Shown here piece by piece: positions 43,947 through 53,772 of a stretch of DNA of 64,000 nucleotides. The DNA comes from Flexilinea sp. (GTDB lineage: Bacteria; Chloroflexota; Anaerolineae; Anaerolineales; Anaerolineaceae): positions 163,318-227,317 of the forward strand of contig JAPKMT010000001.1 in NCBI GenBank assembly GCA_026645735.1, read 5' to 3'. The notes beneath the pieces were generated by a model. It ran no database searches and was not told the DNA's origin. It was given only the letters and a program-made list of their open reading frames with translations. How positions within the stretch are numbered: position 1 is the first letter of the stretch; every line of letters begins with the position of its first letter. The position numbers and the translations under genes are program-made.

Positions 43947-45799
43947 TGGATGAGATCAAATCGATGATTATTAACGACGGAAAGAAAACAAAAGGCGATT
44001 TATTACGAAATATGAGCTTGAAACCGCGCCTTATTCTCTTCTTTGTCTTACTGTCAGCCATCCCGGTACTGATTGTTGGTGTTGTTACCTTTCTGATTTT
44101 CTCAAATGTCGTATTAAATATGGCAGAAGAAAATGCGACCAATACGATTGATCTTGTATGCAGTGACATTGATCTATTGTTTGAAGATGTCAGTTCATTG
44201 TGCGAATTAATATCCAATGATTTGAATATGCAGGAAAAACTGCGACGGCATTTCGATTCCATCCAGGAGCAGTATTCGACTGATCTGCGTGGTGATATGG
44301 AATTGGCATCCATTTCTACCTATAAAAAAGATATTTTTGGCCTTTACGTTATTGGTGAAAATGGTGGTGAATATAAATCAAATTATTCCTCTTTCCAGGT
44401 GGAAGACCATTCTCAGACTGCCTGGTATAAGCGGATCATACAAAGTAATGAAGCAGAATGGTTTACACCCCATGAAGGAAGTTTTGTTGTACGAACAAGT
44501 ATCACAGATCGTTTTATCTCTGTAGGAATTCCATTCATTGATAAAGCGTCCGGCAAAAAGAACGGTGTGGTTTTGGCTGACATCCGCGAAGACAGCATCA
44601 TTTCCCGGATTCGGCAAGGTTTGGGGCAAAAGGGGATCATTCTTTTATTGGATGAAAATGACAACCTTCTGTTTAGCGTAAGTCAGGAAGGTGAACCCCG
44701 GAACAGCGAAAAAGAACAACTTGTACGAACTAGTGTCCAAAAATTTTTCAACAGCGGAAAAGTACTTTCACCGGGAACATCTACGCTGATACCTGATAAA
44801 GAAAATCTCATCATTTTTCGACCGCTTGGCCGTTCAAACTGGCGTATTGCAGGTGTGATTGATAAAAGTGTTTTTACACAACAGAATGAGTCTATCACCC
44901 TGGCTGTAACCCTCATTCTTACTGTTGTAGTCATAATTTCTATGCTTGGAGCTGTATCTGCGTCAGAATCAATTTCTCGGCCACTACGAACTCTCAGCGA
45001 GTTGATGGAGCAAGTTGAAGACGGTGATATGGCTGTACAAATGGAAGATTTGCCTAAAGATGAAATTGGAAGATTAGGGAAGAGTTTCAACCATATGGTG
45101 TTCAGAATCCAGGCATTAATTGACCAGATATACCAGGAGCAGAGTAAACTGCGGAATTCTGAACTCAAAGCCCTTCAATCACAAATCCGGCCGCATTTCC
45201 TATACAACACACTGGATTCTGTCACCTGGCTGTTGAGACTTGGAAAGATTGACGAAGCGATTAATATGCTGACAGCTTTGTCAACGTTATTCCGCGTTTC
45301 ATTAAGTAAAGGACGTGAAATAATTACGATTGAAGAAGAGCTTAAACACGTCAATAGTTATCTTTTAATTGAAAGTGTCATATATAGTAAAAAATTTGAT
45401 TATTCTGTTGAGACAGATCTGGATTTAGGTGACTGCCTGATTCCGAAACTGATTTTGCAGCCGCTTGTGGAGAATGCGATTAACCATGGGATGTCTTCAA
45501 AAAAGAATCGGATACATATTCATGTATCTGTCCTGGATGATAAAAATGGTATCCATATGTCTGTTAAAGATACCGGAGTCGGTATACCGGTTCAAGAGCT
45601 CGAATTATTGAGAGAGCGCCTTCAAGAGTACAAATCCAATCAGGGGAATGACAATGGCTATGGTTTGTACAATGTGGCATTCAGGATTCCACTATTCTTT
45701 GGTGATAAATATGGTTTAGAAGTCAATTCAACCTATGGTGAAGGGACCGAGGTACAAATTTTTATTCCAAAACTGAGAGGAGAAAAGAAGAATGCTTAA
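43946..45799 (+). CDS. YesM-type membrane sensor histidine kinase
   Basis: A 617-aa kinase. Transmembrane helices near residues 28-53 and 315-338 enclose a large dCache-like sensor domain; HAMP follows (ISRPLRTLSELMEQVEDGDM). The His_kinase H-box is QIRPHFLYNTLDSV (His417), the ATPase has ILQPLVENAINHGM and VKDTGVGIP. This is the YesM/LytS-like group that pairs with AraC-type regulators. It overlaps the regulator gene by 8 bp. Confidence 0.93.
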   Translation: MDEIKSMIINDGKKTKGDLLRNMSLKPRLILFFVLLSAIPVLIVGVVTFLIFSNVVLNMAEENATNTIDLVCSDIDLLFEDVSSLCELISNDLNMQEKLRRHFDSIQEQYSTDLRGDMELASISTYKKDIFGLYVIGENGGEYKSNYSSFQVEDHSQTAWYKRIIQSNEAEWFTPHEGSFVVRTSITDRFISVGIPFIDKASGKKNGVVLADIREDSIISRIRQGLGQKGIILLLDENDNLLFSVSQEGEPRNSEKEQLVRTSVQKFFNSGKVLSPGTSTLIPDKENLIIFRPLGRSNWRIAGVIDKSVFTQQNESITLAVTLILTVVVIISMLGAVSASESISRPLRTLSELMEQVEDGDMAVQMEDLPKDEIGRLGKSFNHMVFRIQALIDQIYQEQSKLRNSELKALQSQIRPHFLYNTLDSVTWLLRLGKIDEAINMLTALSTLFRVSLSKGREIITIEEELKHVNSYLLIESVIYSKKFDYSVETDLDLGDCLIPKLILQPLVENAINHGMSSKKNRIHIHVSVLDDKNGIHMSVKDTGVGIPVQELELLRERLQEYKSNQGNDNGYGLYNVAFRIPLFFGDKYGLEVNSTYGEGTEVQIFIPKLRGEKKNA

Positions 45800-47369
45800 A
45801 GCGCTTCTTTGTGATGATAACGAGATTGTCCTGGAAGGGCTGCAAAAACAGATGGATTGGAATGGCCTCGGCATTGAGCTGATTGGTATATCAAGTGATG
45901 GTGAAGAAGCAATGCAAGAACTCACCCGCTGTATTCCGGATATTCTTATCACGGACATCATGATGCCGCATTATGATGGGCTCCAATTGGCTGAAAAAGC
46001 GCGAACCTTGAACAACGATATTTCAATAATTATCATCAGCGGATATGATGATTTCGAATATGCACGGAAAGCGGTCAGGTTGAGTGTTGTGGATTATATT
46101 CTTAAACCAGTTAATCCGGATGATCTTACAAATGCATTGAAAAACGCGGTAGACCATTGCATTCAAACCCGCAAAAGCCAGTGTTCCCAAACGTTGGAGA
46201 TACTACGCAAGATTCTTCAGAAAAGCATTGGTTCTGAAGAAATCCAAAAACAGTGTGATGCTGTTCTACTTGACCTGGAACAATATTGCTGTGTTTTAGC
46301 GATTCAGATAGAGACCAGAGAGTTAGGACTGATGGCAGACGATATCCAATATGCAGCCGATTTACGTTTTCTACAATTTCTTGAGTATATACAAACTAAA
46401 AATATTTATATCGTTGAACGTGCAGGCAGCAATTGCCAGTTATTACTGCTTGGTGATGAAAAATCTGATGTGATCAATCTTCGGGAACAATTTATTACAT
46501 CAACCCGAGATTTCTTCGCGGGATATTATTGTAATGATATCGTCATTGCAGCCGGAGATGTCCATCAGGGACTTGAAAATATTCGGGAATCACAAAACGA
46601 GTGTATTCAGGCATTAAAACTTCATTTTGTAAAAGGCGCGAATGCCACAATCTATTATCATGAAATCCCGCATTATAAAAAAACAGGTGTCTCCGGGAAT
46701 GAAAGTCTTGGATTTTTAGATATCGATTTTATAGAGCCACTATTAGAGGCGAATAAGCAGCTCTTGAATGAGCGTTTAAATCTTTTACATGAGCATTTGA
46801 AGGAAAAAGGTGGAGAATCCTTTGTTTATATGACATTTACAGTAGGAAATTTTTATACCCATGTCATGAAGGAACTCAACGAAGCCGGATATAACATCGG
46901 TGCGGTATTTGATAACCCGATGGAAGAATTTGTCAAAGTAATATCTTCAAACACACTGGATCTAGCAATTATCAATCTAAAAAGAAATTTGACAGAAATC
47001 TGTGATTACATCAGTACACACAGCAGTCATCATTCTCGCACAATCAATACTGCACTTCGTTATATTCAGAATAATTATAGTCGTTCCAGTTTATCAATCG
47101 AAGATGTGGCAGCTATTGTATTTTTAAGTACAAGCCATTTCAGCACAATTTTTAAAAATGAAACGGGGCAGACCTTCACCGATTATTTAATTAGTATCCG
47201 GATGACAAAAGCAAAAGAATTGCTCACAAACTCAAACGATAAGGTTTATGAAATATCTTCCCGGATCGGTTATGAAAATGCTGCCTATTTCAGTGCGGCA
47301 TTCAAACGCTATACTGGATTTTCGCCATCTGAATATAAGCTACAAATCGACTCCAAAAAATATTTTTAG
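45792..47369 (+). CDS. YesN-type AraC-family response regulator
   Basis: A 525-aa regulator. The receiver has Asp55 (ILITDIMMPHYDG) and the lysine in YILKPVNPDDL; a long middle region follows; the C-terminal AraC domain is two helix-turn-helix units (SLSIEDVAAIVFLSTSHFS and VYEISSRIGYENAAYFSAAF). With the kinase and sensory lipoprotein it forms a three-part system likely to turn on the transporter and enzymes of the island. Confidence 0.93.
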   Translation: MLKALLCDDNEIVLEGLQKQMDWNGLGIELIGISSDGEEAMQELTRCIPDILITDIMMPHYDGLQLAEKARTLNNDISIIIISGYDDFEYARKAVRLSVVDYILKPVNPDDLTNALKNAVDHCIQTRKSQCSQTLEILRKILQKSIGSEEIQKQCDAVLLDLEQYCCVLAIQIETRELGLMADDIQYAADLRFLQFLEYIQTKNIYIVERAGSNCQLLLLGDEKSDVINLREQFITSTRDFFAGYYCNDIVIAAGDVHQGLENIRESQNECIQALKLHFVKGANATIYYHEIPHYKKTGVSGNESLGFLDIDFIEPLLEANKQLLNERLNLLHEHLKEKGGESFVYMTFTVGNFYTHVMKELNEAGYNIGAVFDNPMEEFVKVISSNTLDLAIINLKRNLTEICDYISTHSSHHSRTINTALRYIQNNYSRSSLSIEDVAAIVFLSTSHFSTIFKNETGQTFTDYLISIRMTKAKELLTNSNDKVYEISSRIGYENAAYFSAAFKRYTGFSPSEYKLQIDSKKYF

Positions 47370-47764
47370 AATCGGATCATTTCAATGTGTGCATCGAATC
47401 AGGTAAGTTCCTTTTCACTTGATTTTCTCGAATTAGTGTCCTGGAATTTCCAAATTTGAGCGTAATAAGAGACTTTTTTTCAATAAGTGAGAAACAAACT
47501 CAGGTGCTAAGATTACATACAAACGATCTGCCTAAAATGATGACTGGTAAAGACTAGCCAAATATTGGTGGCAAACTACCTCTGACAATTGATCCATGGA
47601 AAAACATTGCTTCCCGGCATCGAATCGTATCAAATCAAAAGTTTCCAATATGAAATCAAATATACAAAGAAGATCTCTCCCTGTATATTTATATTATCAG
47701 AACGATTTGTGATGATTCTCAACTAAATAAATGGAACATTTCATAACAAACAGAGAGCAATTCG
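47370..47764. other. Intergenic region without a recognised gene
   Basis: A 395-bp gap between the regulator and amidohydrolase genes. I see only a decayed TTCGAA-type repeat unit (CTCGAATTAGTG ... TTCCAAATTTGAG, about 47427-47460) and general AT-rich sequence. It probably carries the promoter controlled by the YesN regulator; no clear operator was found. Confidence 0.4.
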
Positions 47765-48670
47765 ATGCGAATTATAGACATTCACGCTCATATTTATGAA
47801 AAAGTGGCCGGTATAACTCAGGGACAGCCTATGAGCTCTACCCGTCTGGGTCGGGTCACAATTGGAAATCAGGAAGTGCAATTTCTTCCGCCTTCTTTTG
47901 AAAAAAGTCAGAGTACCGCAGAAACACTTATTGCTTATATGGATTGGTGCGGGATTGAAAAAGCGCTGTTAATGCCAAATCCATATTATGGCTATCATAA
48001 TTCATATTTCATCAAAGCGGTCAAAACATATCCCGACCGCTTAAGGGGTGTGGCATTAGTAGACATCCTTAAAGGGGAACAAGCGGCAAGAGAACTATCT
48101 GTAATTTATGATGAAGGTTTGTTGTTTGGTTTTAAAATTGAAGTAAATAGTACTTTCCAGTGTGCTCCTCAAAAACGAATGACGGATTCAGACCTTGCTC
48201 CGGTATGGGATTGCTGCAATCAATATCACCAACCGGTATTTATACATTTATTCAAGGGTTGTGACATTGAAGATCTGGCAGTTCTGGTAAAACGATATAG
48301 GAATATCCGATTTGTGATATGTCATATGGGTGCTGATGCCTGTTTTTATCAGACCGCGAAAACTGAAAACTTTGAGACTGTTTTATCTATCACCCGTGAC
48401 AATTCGAACGTATTCATTGATACATCCACAGTACCGGTCTATTATCAGGAAGAATATCCATTCCCTACATCGATTGCGATAATTGAAAAAGCATACAAGA
48501 TTGTTGGCCCTGAAAAAATGATGTGGGCGTCAGATTATCCCGGCATGTTGAACCATGCCACGATGAAACAACTTATTAATTTAGTCTTGAATGGTTGTGC
48601 GAAAATTCCGCCGAATCATAAGGAACTCATTATGGGGAAAAATGCACAGCATTTATTTTTCGATAATTGA
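47765..48670 (+). CDS. Amidohydrolase-family metal hydrolase
   Basis: A 301-aa TIM-barrel protein of the COG2159 type (decarboxylases and lactone hydrolases). The N-terminal IIDIHAHIYE is the HxH metal pair; QPVFIHLFKG, FVICHMGADACF and MMWASDYPGM hold the later His and Asp ligands. Together with the cyclase-family gene it may open a lactone or remove a small group from the substrate. GAGAG precedes the ATG. Confidence 0.85.
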   Translation: MRIIDIHAHIYEKVAGITQGQPMSSTRLGRVTIGNQEVQFLPPSFEKSQSTAETLIAYMDWCGIEKALLMPNPYYGYHNSYFIKAVKTYPDRLRGVALVDILKGEQAARELSVIYDEGLLFGFKIEVNSTFQCAPQKRMTDSDLAPVWDCCNQYHQPVFIHLFKGCDIEDLAVLVKRYRNIRFVICHMGADACFYQTAKTENFETVLSITRDNSNVFIDTSTVPVYYQEEYPFPTSIAIIEKAYKIVGPEKMMWASDYPGMLNHATMKQLINLVLNGCAKIPPNHKELIMGKNAQHLFFDN

Positions 48671-48737
48671 TGCTTTTACTTTAGAAACGTATCCGCTTTA
48701 ATCAGCGGTGACGAATAATTTTTTGGGAGGAATTAGA

Positions 48738-49745
48738 ATGAAGAAAATTTTTGGTTTGTCTCTTGCATTGATTATGATCATTGCATTAGCAGCGCCAGCA
48801 TTGGCTGCTGACGAAGGTTATGTTGTCGCATTGTGCAATTATTCTATCGGGAATTCCTGGAGAGCCCAGATGGAACAGGAATTTATAGCTGAAGCTGAAA
48901 GACTCAAAGCTGATGGCGTTGTAAGTGATTATTTCATCACAAATTCAAATGATGATATTAACAAACAAATCAGCGATATGCAAGACCTGATCACAAAGGG
49001 TGTGGATGCGATTTGTATCACTGCAGCTTCCCCGTCTGCCTTAGCTCCTGTTGTAGAAGAAGCCACTGAAGCCGGTATCAAAGTTGTTTCTTTCGATAAT
49101 GATGTGGATACGGATGAAAAAGTTGCCTATATCGGTATTAACGAAGAAGAATTTGGTCGAATAGGCGCCGAATGGCTGGCTAAAGAACTCAATGGCAAAG
49201 GCAAAATAATTGTCCTTAATGGTATTGCCGGTACATCAACAGACGCAGCCCGCTGGGGTGGTGCCGAAAAAGTCTTCAAAGAATATCCTGAAATTGAAAT
49301 TCTTGGTTCTGCCAATGCTGGTTGGGATTATGCCGAAGGTAAAGCTGCTGTTGAAAGTATGCTTTCCGCTTATCCTGAAATTGACGGTGTATGGTCACAG
49401 GGTGGTGCAATGACCCAGGGCGCTATCGATGCATTCATCGCAGCCGGTCGAAAACTGGTTCCGATGACCAGTGAAGGAAACAATGGCGCGATCCGTTCAT
49501 GGATCGAAAACAAAGATGCTGGTCTGACCTGCCTCGCTCCATCAAATCCGACCTACACCAGTGCCGAAGCACTTCGTGTTGCAATCAAAGCTTTGAATGG
49601 CGAAGAAGTTGAACCCCGCGTTGTCATGCCTCTTGAAGTCGTTGATGCCTCAAATGTTGAAGATTACTATCGGGCTGATATGCCGGACAGTTTCTGGGTT
49701 TTGACTGAGTTGGACGATGCCGCTCTTCAATCACTTTACAAGTAA
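48738..49745 (+). CDS. Sugar ABC transporter substrate-binding protein
   Basis: A 335-aa secreted protein. Signal MKKIFGLSLALIMIIALAAP with cleavage after ALA. The mature part is RbsB-like but of the subset with VVALCNYSIGNSWRAQMEQE and AYIGINEEEFGRIGAEWLAK. GGGAGG at 48725-48730 sets the start over an upstream TTG/ATG. A 13-bp hairpin follows, then a long gap before the ATPase gene, which fits excess production of the binding protein. Confidence 0.93.
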   Translation: MKKIFGLSLALIMIIALAAPALAADEGYVVALCNYSIGNSWRAQMEQEFIAEAERLKADGVVSDYFITNSNDDINKQISDMQDLITKGVDAICITAASPSALAPVVEEATEAGIKVVSFDNDVDTDEKVAYIGINEEEFGRIGAEWLAKELNGKGKIIVLNGIAGTSTDAARWGGAEKVFKEYPEIEILGSANAGWDYAEGKAAVESMLSAYPEIDGVWSQGGAMTQGAIDAFIAAGRKLVPMTSEGNNGAIRSWIENKDAGLTCLAPSNPTYTSAEALRVAIKALNGEEVEPRVVMPLEVVDASNVEDYYRADMPDSFWVLTELDDAALQSLYK

Positions 49746-49778
49746 TCTCCGTTCATATAAGAAATAAACATACCTTAT

Positions 49779-49812
49779 CTGCAAGACGGGTCATAAAAAA
49801 CCTGTCTTGCAG
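49779..49812 (+). terminator. Hairpin after the binding-protein gene
   Basis: CTGCAAGACGGGT (49779-49791) pairs with ACCTGTCTTGCAG (49800-49812) with one G-T pair. The following sequence AAATTATTTTTG has only a short T-run, so it may be a partial terminator or a 3' protecting hairpin. Confidence 0.65.
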
Positions 49813-50069
49813 AAATTATTTTTGCGGATCTGTAAAATCGATATTCTAATCGCTTAATTCCGGCAGTTTTTATACTGTATTCATGTGGATTATACAAATT
49901 CAAATCTGATTCTTTATATACAGGATTTCCGTTTTTTCAAATATCTTAGAGTAAGTCTTTTACGAGGTTTTTTAATTATTCAACATGTAAAACGATTGAT
50001 TTTTCATACAGCAATTCCTACGAAAATTGAATTCAATTTTCATTATCGGATGTGTAATTTCTTTTATCT

Positions 50070-50192
50070 GTTGTTCGAAATATGGATAAGCTTTTCGAAT
50101 TGAAAGTGAAAAAATTTTGTTGTATTGTTTTTATGCGAAATGCAAAACAATACAACAACATAGAATTATTTTCATTTTTCGAACTACTGTTT
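50070..50192. repeat. Hairpin repeat, copy 12
   Basis: GTTCGAAATATGGATAAGC and TTTTCGAATTGAAAGTG precede a stem TTGTTGTATTGTTTT / AAAACAATACAACAA with TATGCGAAATGC at the top; TAGAATTATTTTCATTTTTC and GAACTACTG follow. It lies inside the ABC operon between binding-protein and ATPase genes, so it is probably transcribed. Confidence 0.85.
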
Positions 50193-50272
50193 TTCATGTC
50201 TGAGAGAAACACGTTAAAATGGAAAGAACCTTTTAAAAAATATGAAACCATACTGTGACAAGGGGAACAATC

Positions 50273-51799
50273 GTGTCCGAACAAATTCTTAAAATGGTGA
50301 ATATTACGAAACGATTTGCCGGTATTGTTGCGTTGGATCAGGTGCATTTTTCTTGCAACCGTGGTGAAGTACATGTGTTAGCCGGCGAAAATGGAGCTGG
50401 CAAAAGTACCATACTAAAAATTTTATCCGGTATATATAAAGCTGATGAGGGAGAGATTTATTTTAACGATAAGAAAGCGACCATTAAAAATCCGGAACAG
50501 GCTCAAAAATTAGGAATTGCGATGGTTTTCCAGGAACTTACTTTGATCGGAGAATTGACGGTATCCGAAAATATCTATTTGAGTATTGAGCCTAAAAATA
50601 AACTTGGACTGATTGATCAGAAAGCAGTAAACAAACAAATACAAACTGCGATGGATAAGTATGGCATCTATCTGGAACCGGACGAAATTGTAAATAACCT
50701 GCCAATTGCAAAGCAACAATTAGCAGAAATCCTGAAAATTCTGGTACGCGATCCGGATTTGATTATTTTAGATGAACCTACTTCAGCGCTTGCCCGCAAA
50801 GAAGTTGACCAGTTGTTTCAAATCATCCGGAACCTGACTGCAAACGGAAAGACAATCATCTTCATCTCACACAGATTGGAAGAGGTCTTTGCGATTGGCG
50901 ACAGAGTTACTGTTTTTAAAGATGGCAGATTTGTGGATACTTGTAATATCTGCGATATCAATGAAGATGACTTGATCCGGATGATGGTTGGTCGTTCACT
51001 TCAGAATATTTTCCCACATAAAAATCGCAAAATTGACAATGAGATCATCTTTGAAGTCAGACTCCTTCTGGATCACGACAAAAAAGTAAATGATGTAAGC
51101 TTTAATGTGCACAGGGGTGAAATTCTATGTGTAGCCGGGTTGCAAGGGCATGGGCAAAGTGAGTTACTCAATGCAATCAGCGGTTTGCATCCACTTAAAT
51201 CCGGAGAAGTCATCATATCCGGAAAGAAAATCAGTGTAAAAAATTCAGGACAGGCCATTGAAAACGGGATTGCGCTGGTTCCCGCTGATCGAAAAAGTCA
51301 GGGTTTAATGCTGGAACTGGCGATTCAACATAATTTATCAATTTCCAGTTTAGGGAAACGATTGAAAGGGTTGTTTATCGATAGCAAAGCTGAGTCAATC
51401 TTTTGTTCCTCAATAGTTGAACAACTTGCTATTAAAATCGGTAAAGTTACAAATCCTGCAAACAGCCTTTCAGGAGGCAATCAACAAAAGGTCGTTTTAG
51501 GAAAAGAGCTTGCAACAAATCCGAAAGTAATTTTATTTGACGAACCCACGCGCGGAATTGACGTTGAGGCAAAAAGAGAATTCTATAACATTATGGATAG
51601 CCTTGCATCACAGGGTGTTGCAGTGATCATGAATTCCAGTGATTTGATGGAGGTCATTGGTATGGCTGATCGTGTGGCTGTGATGTATGAAGGAAGAATA
51701 TCCGGAATATTGCAAAAAGAAGAAATCAGCGAAGAAGCCATCATGCGTTACGCCATGGGTATAACAGAAAAGTATTTTGAGGCAGGGGAAACAGCATGA
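50273..51799 (+). CDS. Sugar ABC transporter, tandem ATPase
   Basis: A 508-aa protein with two ABC domains (Walker A GENGAGKST; ILDEPTSALA; second-domain SLSGGNQQKVVLGKEL and LFDEPTRGIDVE). The start is taken as GTG 50273, since AAGGGGA stands 8-13 bp before it; another GTG at 50255 has no ribosome site. It overlaps the first permease gene by 4 bp. Confidence 0.92.
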   Translation: MSEQILKMVNITKRFAGIVALDQVHFSCNRGEVHVLAGENGAGKSTILKILSGIYKADEGEIYFNDKKATIKNPEQAQKLGIAMVFQELTLIGELTVSENIYLSIEPKNKLGLIDQKAVNKQIQTAMDKYGIYLEPDEIVNNLPIAKQQLAEILKILVRDPDLIILDEPTSALARKEVDQLFQIIRNLTANGKTIIFISHRLEEVFAIGDRVTVFKDGRFVDTCNICDINEDDLIRMMVGRSLQNIFPHKNRKIDNEIIFEVRLLLDHDKKVNDVSFNVHRGEILCVAGLQGHGQSELLNAISGLHPLKSGEVIISGKKISVKNSGQAIENGIALVPADRKSQGLMLELAIQHNLSISSLGKRLKGLFIDSKAESIFCSSIVEQLAIKIGKVTNPANSLSGGNQQKVVLGKELATNPKVILFDEPTRGIDVEAKREFYNIMDSLASQGVAVIMNSSDLMEVIGMADRVAVMYEGRISGILQKEEISEEAIMRYAMGITEKYFEAGETA

Positions 51800-52755
51800 A
51801 TGTGACTGTAAAGAAAAGAAAAAACTATTTCGTGCAGCGCAATCTGCGAACGATCATTATTTATGTTTTTCTTTTTGTTATGATGCTTGTGGTAAGTATT
51901 TTTAATGACAAATTTTTTACCCTTGGAAATTTTAAAAACCTGCTGCGCACAGTTTTTCCGCTGATAATGGTTTCTTTTGGTCAAACACTGATCATACTGA
52001 CGGGTGGAATTGATTTATCGCTCGGTGGAATTGTGGCGTTGACGAATGTTGTCTGTGTTGTTCTCATGAAACCGGATTCTCCGACAGGGTTCATTCTGCC
52101 AGTTATCGTAACTTTGGTGATAGGGCTTTTGGCCGGTGTTCTAAATGGTCTGGTCATCACCCGCGGACGATTAGCGCCGATAATCGTAACGTTGGCCACA
52201 GACGCAATCTTTAGCGGAGCAGCATTATATATGATGCCCAATCCCGGTGGATCTGTGCATCGGGCATTCGGTAAATTTCTTACAAGAGGAATTGGCGGAG
52301 CATCGCCGTTGATTTTATTTTTGACAATTTTCATCGTTGTGCGTTGTCTTACGAACAGAACATCCTTTGGCCGTACGCTGCGGGCTATCGGTGGAAATGA
52401 AGGGGCTGTTTATTCAACCGGTATCAAAGTGGATCGCGTAAAATTCCTGACTTATGCAATAGCAGGTGTTTTATGCGCAGTAGCCGGTATTTTTTTGAGC
52501 GCTCAGATGAATTCAGCTGATGCTGCCATCGGGAAAAACTATGCGATGAACTCTATTACGACAACAGTAGTGGGAGGCACAGCCATGAGTGGTGCCATTG
52601 GAGATCCTCTTGGAACTGTTGCTGGAGCATTTATCATCGCAATTATCAATAACATGCTCAATCTGTTTGGCGTTTCTTCTTTCTATCAATTTGTATTTCA
52701 GGGTTTGATCCTGGTCGCTGCGCTTTCATTGAATGCATTGAATAAGAAAGGCTGA
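51796..52755 (+). CDS. Sugar ABC transporter, permease 1
   Basis: A 319-aa RbsC-type membrane protein: FGQTLIILTGGIDLSLGGIVAL, AIGGNEGAVYSTGIKVDRVK and TTVVGGTAMSGAIGDPLG are family signatures. It is one of two permeases, so the channel is probably a heterodimer. Confidence 0.92.
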   Translation: MNVTVKKRKNYFVQRNLRTIIIYVFLFVMMLVVSIFNDKFFTLGNFKNLLRTVFPLIMVSFGQTLIILTGGIDLSLGGIVALTNVVCVVLMKPDSPTGFILPVIVTLVIGLLAGVLNGLVITRGRLAPIIVTLATDAIFSGAALYMMPNPGGSVHRAFGKFLTRGIGGASPLILFLTIFIVVRCLTNRTSFGRTLRAIGGNEGAVYSTGIKVDRVKFLTYAIAGVLCAVAGIFLSAQMNSADAAIGKNYAMNSITTTVVGGTAMSGAIGDPLGTVAGAFIIAIINNMLNLFGVSSFYQFVFQGLILVAALSLNALNKKG

Positions 52756-52766
52756 CAACGGAAGAA

Positions 52767-53765
52767 ATGAACGTAAAACCAACTGTGAATACGAACAAAA
52801 TAAAATCAACACCTATACAGAGTTTTTTCAAGCGATTTACAAGTAACCAACTGGCGATTGTATATGTCATCCTTCTGGCATTGCTTCTGATTGCACAAGC
52901 TGCATCACCCGGATATCTTCAGTTGAACCATTTGGCCGGAATCCTGCGTTTAGCATCTTTCGTCGGTATTGCAGCAATTGGTCAAAATCTGGCGATTCTC
53001 ACTGGTGGCATTGATTTGTCTATTGCAAATGTAATCACATTTGCCAATGTGATTGGTGCAAAGATCATGATGGGAAAAGATGAAAACATACCACTTGCAT
53101 TGGTGGCTGTTTTAGTAATGGGAATTTTGGTTGGACTCGTAAACGGTGTCGGAGTCCGGATTCTCAAAATACCACCTTTCATCATGACCCTGGGCGTAGG
53201 AACCGTTGTGCAGGGAATATTTCTGATATACACAAAAGGAGCACCGAAAGGCAATGCGGCACCAATGTTAAAGAGTATTTGCGGAAGAAGCATGTTTGGT
53301 ATGGTATCCGGAATTGTAATTATTTGGCTTTTGATGGCATTGATTATGTGGTTGCTGTTAAAGAAAACAATTTTCGGACGCAATATTTACTCCATAGGGA
53401 CCAACGAAGAGGCATCCCGTTTTTCCGGAATTGACACAGGAAAAACGACCTTTATTGTGTATATTCTTTCTGCGGTAATTTCGGCTCTGGCAGGTTTTTT
53501 CCTTGTAGGTTATACGGGTACCAGTTTTTTGAACGTCGGAAGTAGTTACAACACAAAAACCATTGCAGCGGTCATTATCGGTGGAACTGCAATCACCGGA
53601 GGCAGAGGCAATTATCTTGGAACCATCGCGGGAGCAATTATTATGACGGTTCTCGAAGATTTTCTGACAATTTTGAATTTTCCCGAAGCCGGGCGGCAAA
53701 TATCACAGGGCCTGATCATCTTGTTATTGGTGCTGATTTACAACCGTGAAAAACAACGTGGGTGA
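52767..53765 (+). CDS. Sugar ABC transporter, permease 2
   Basis: A 332-aa RbsC-type protein, similar to but clearly different from permease 1: IGQNLAILTGGIDLSIANVITF, SIGTNEEASRFSGIDTGKTT and AAVIIGGTAITGGRGNYLG. It starts 11 bp after permease 1 and ends 7 bp before the FAD oxidoreductase gene, so transport and catabolism share an operon. Confidence 0.92.
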   Translation: MNVKPTVNTNKIKSTPIQSFFKRFTSNQLAIVYVILLALLLIAQAASPGYLQLNHLAGILRLASFVGIAAIGQNLAILTGGIDLSIANVITFANVIGAKIMMGKDENIPLALVAVLVMGILVGLVNGVGVRILKIPPFIMTLGVGTVVQGIFLIYTKGAPKGNAAPMLKSICGRSMFGMVSGIVIIWLLMALIMWLLLKKTIFGRNIYSIGTNEEASRFSGIDTGKTTFIVYILSAVISALAGFFLVGYTGTSFLNVGSSYNTKTIAAVIIGGTAITGGRGNYLGTIAGAIIMTVLEDFLTILNFPEAGRQISQGLIILLLVLIYNREKQRG

Positions 53766-53772
53766 AAATTAA

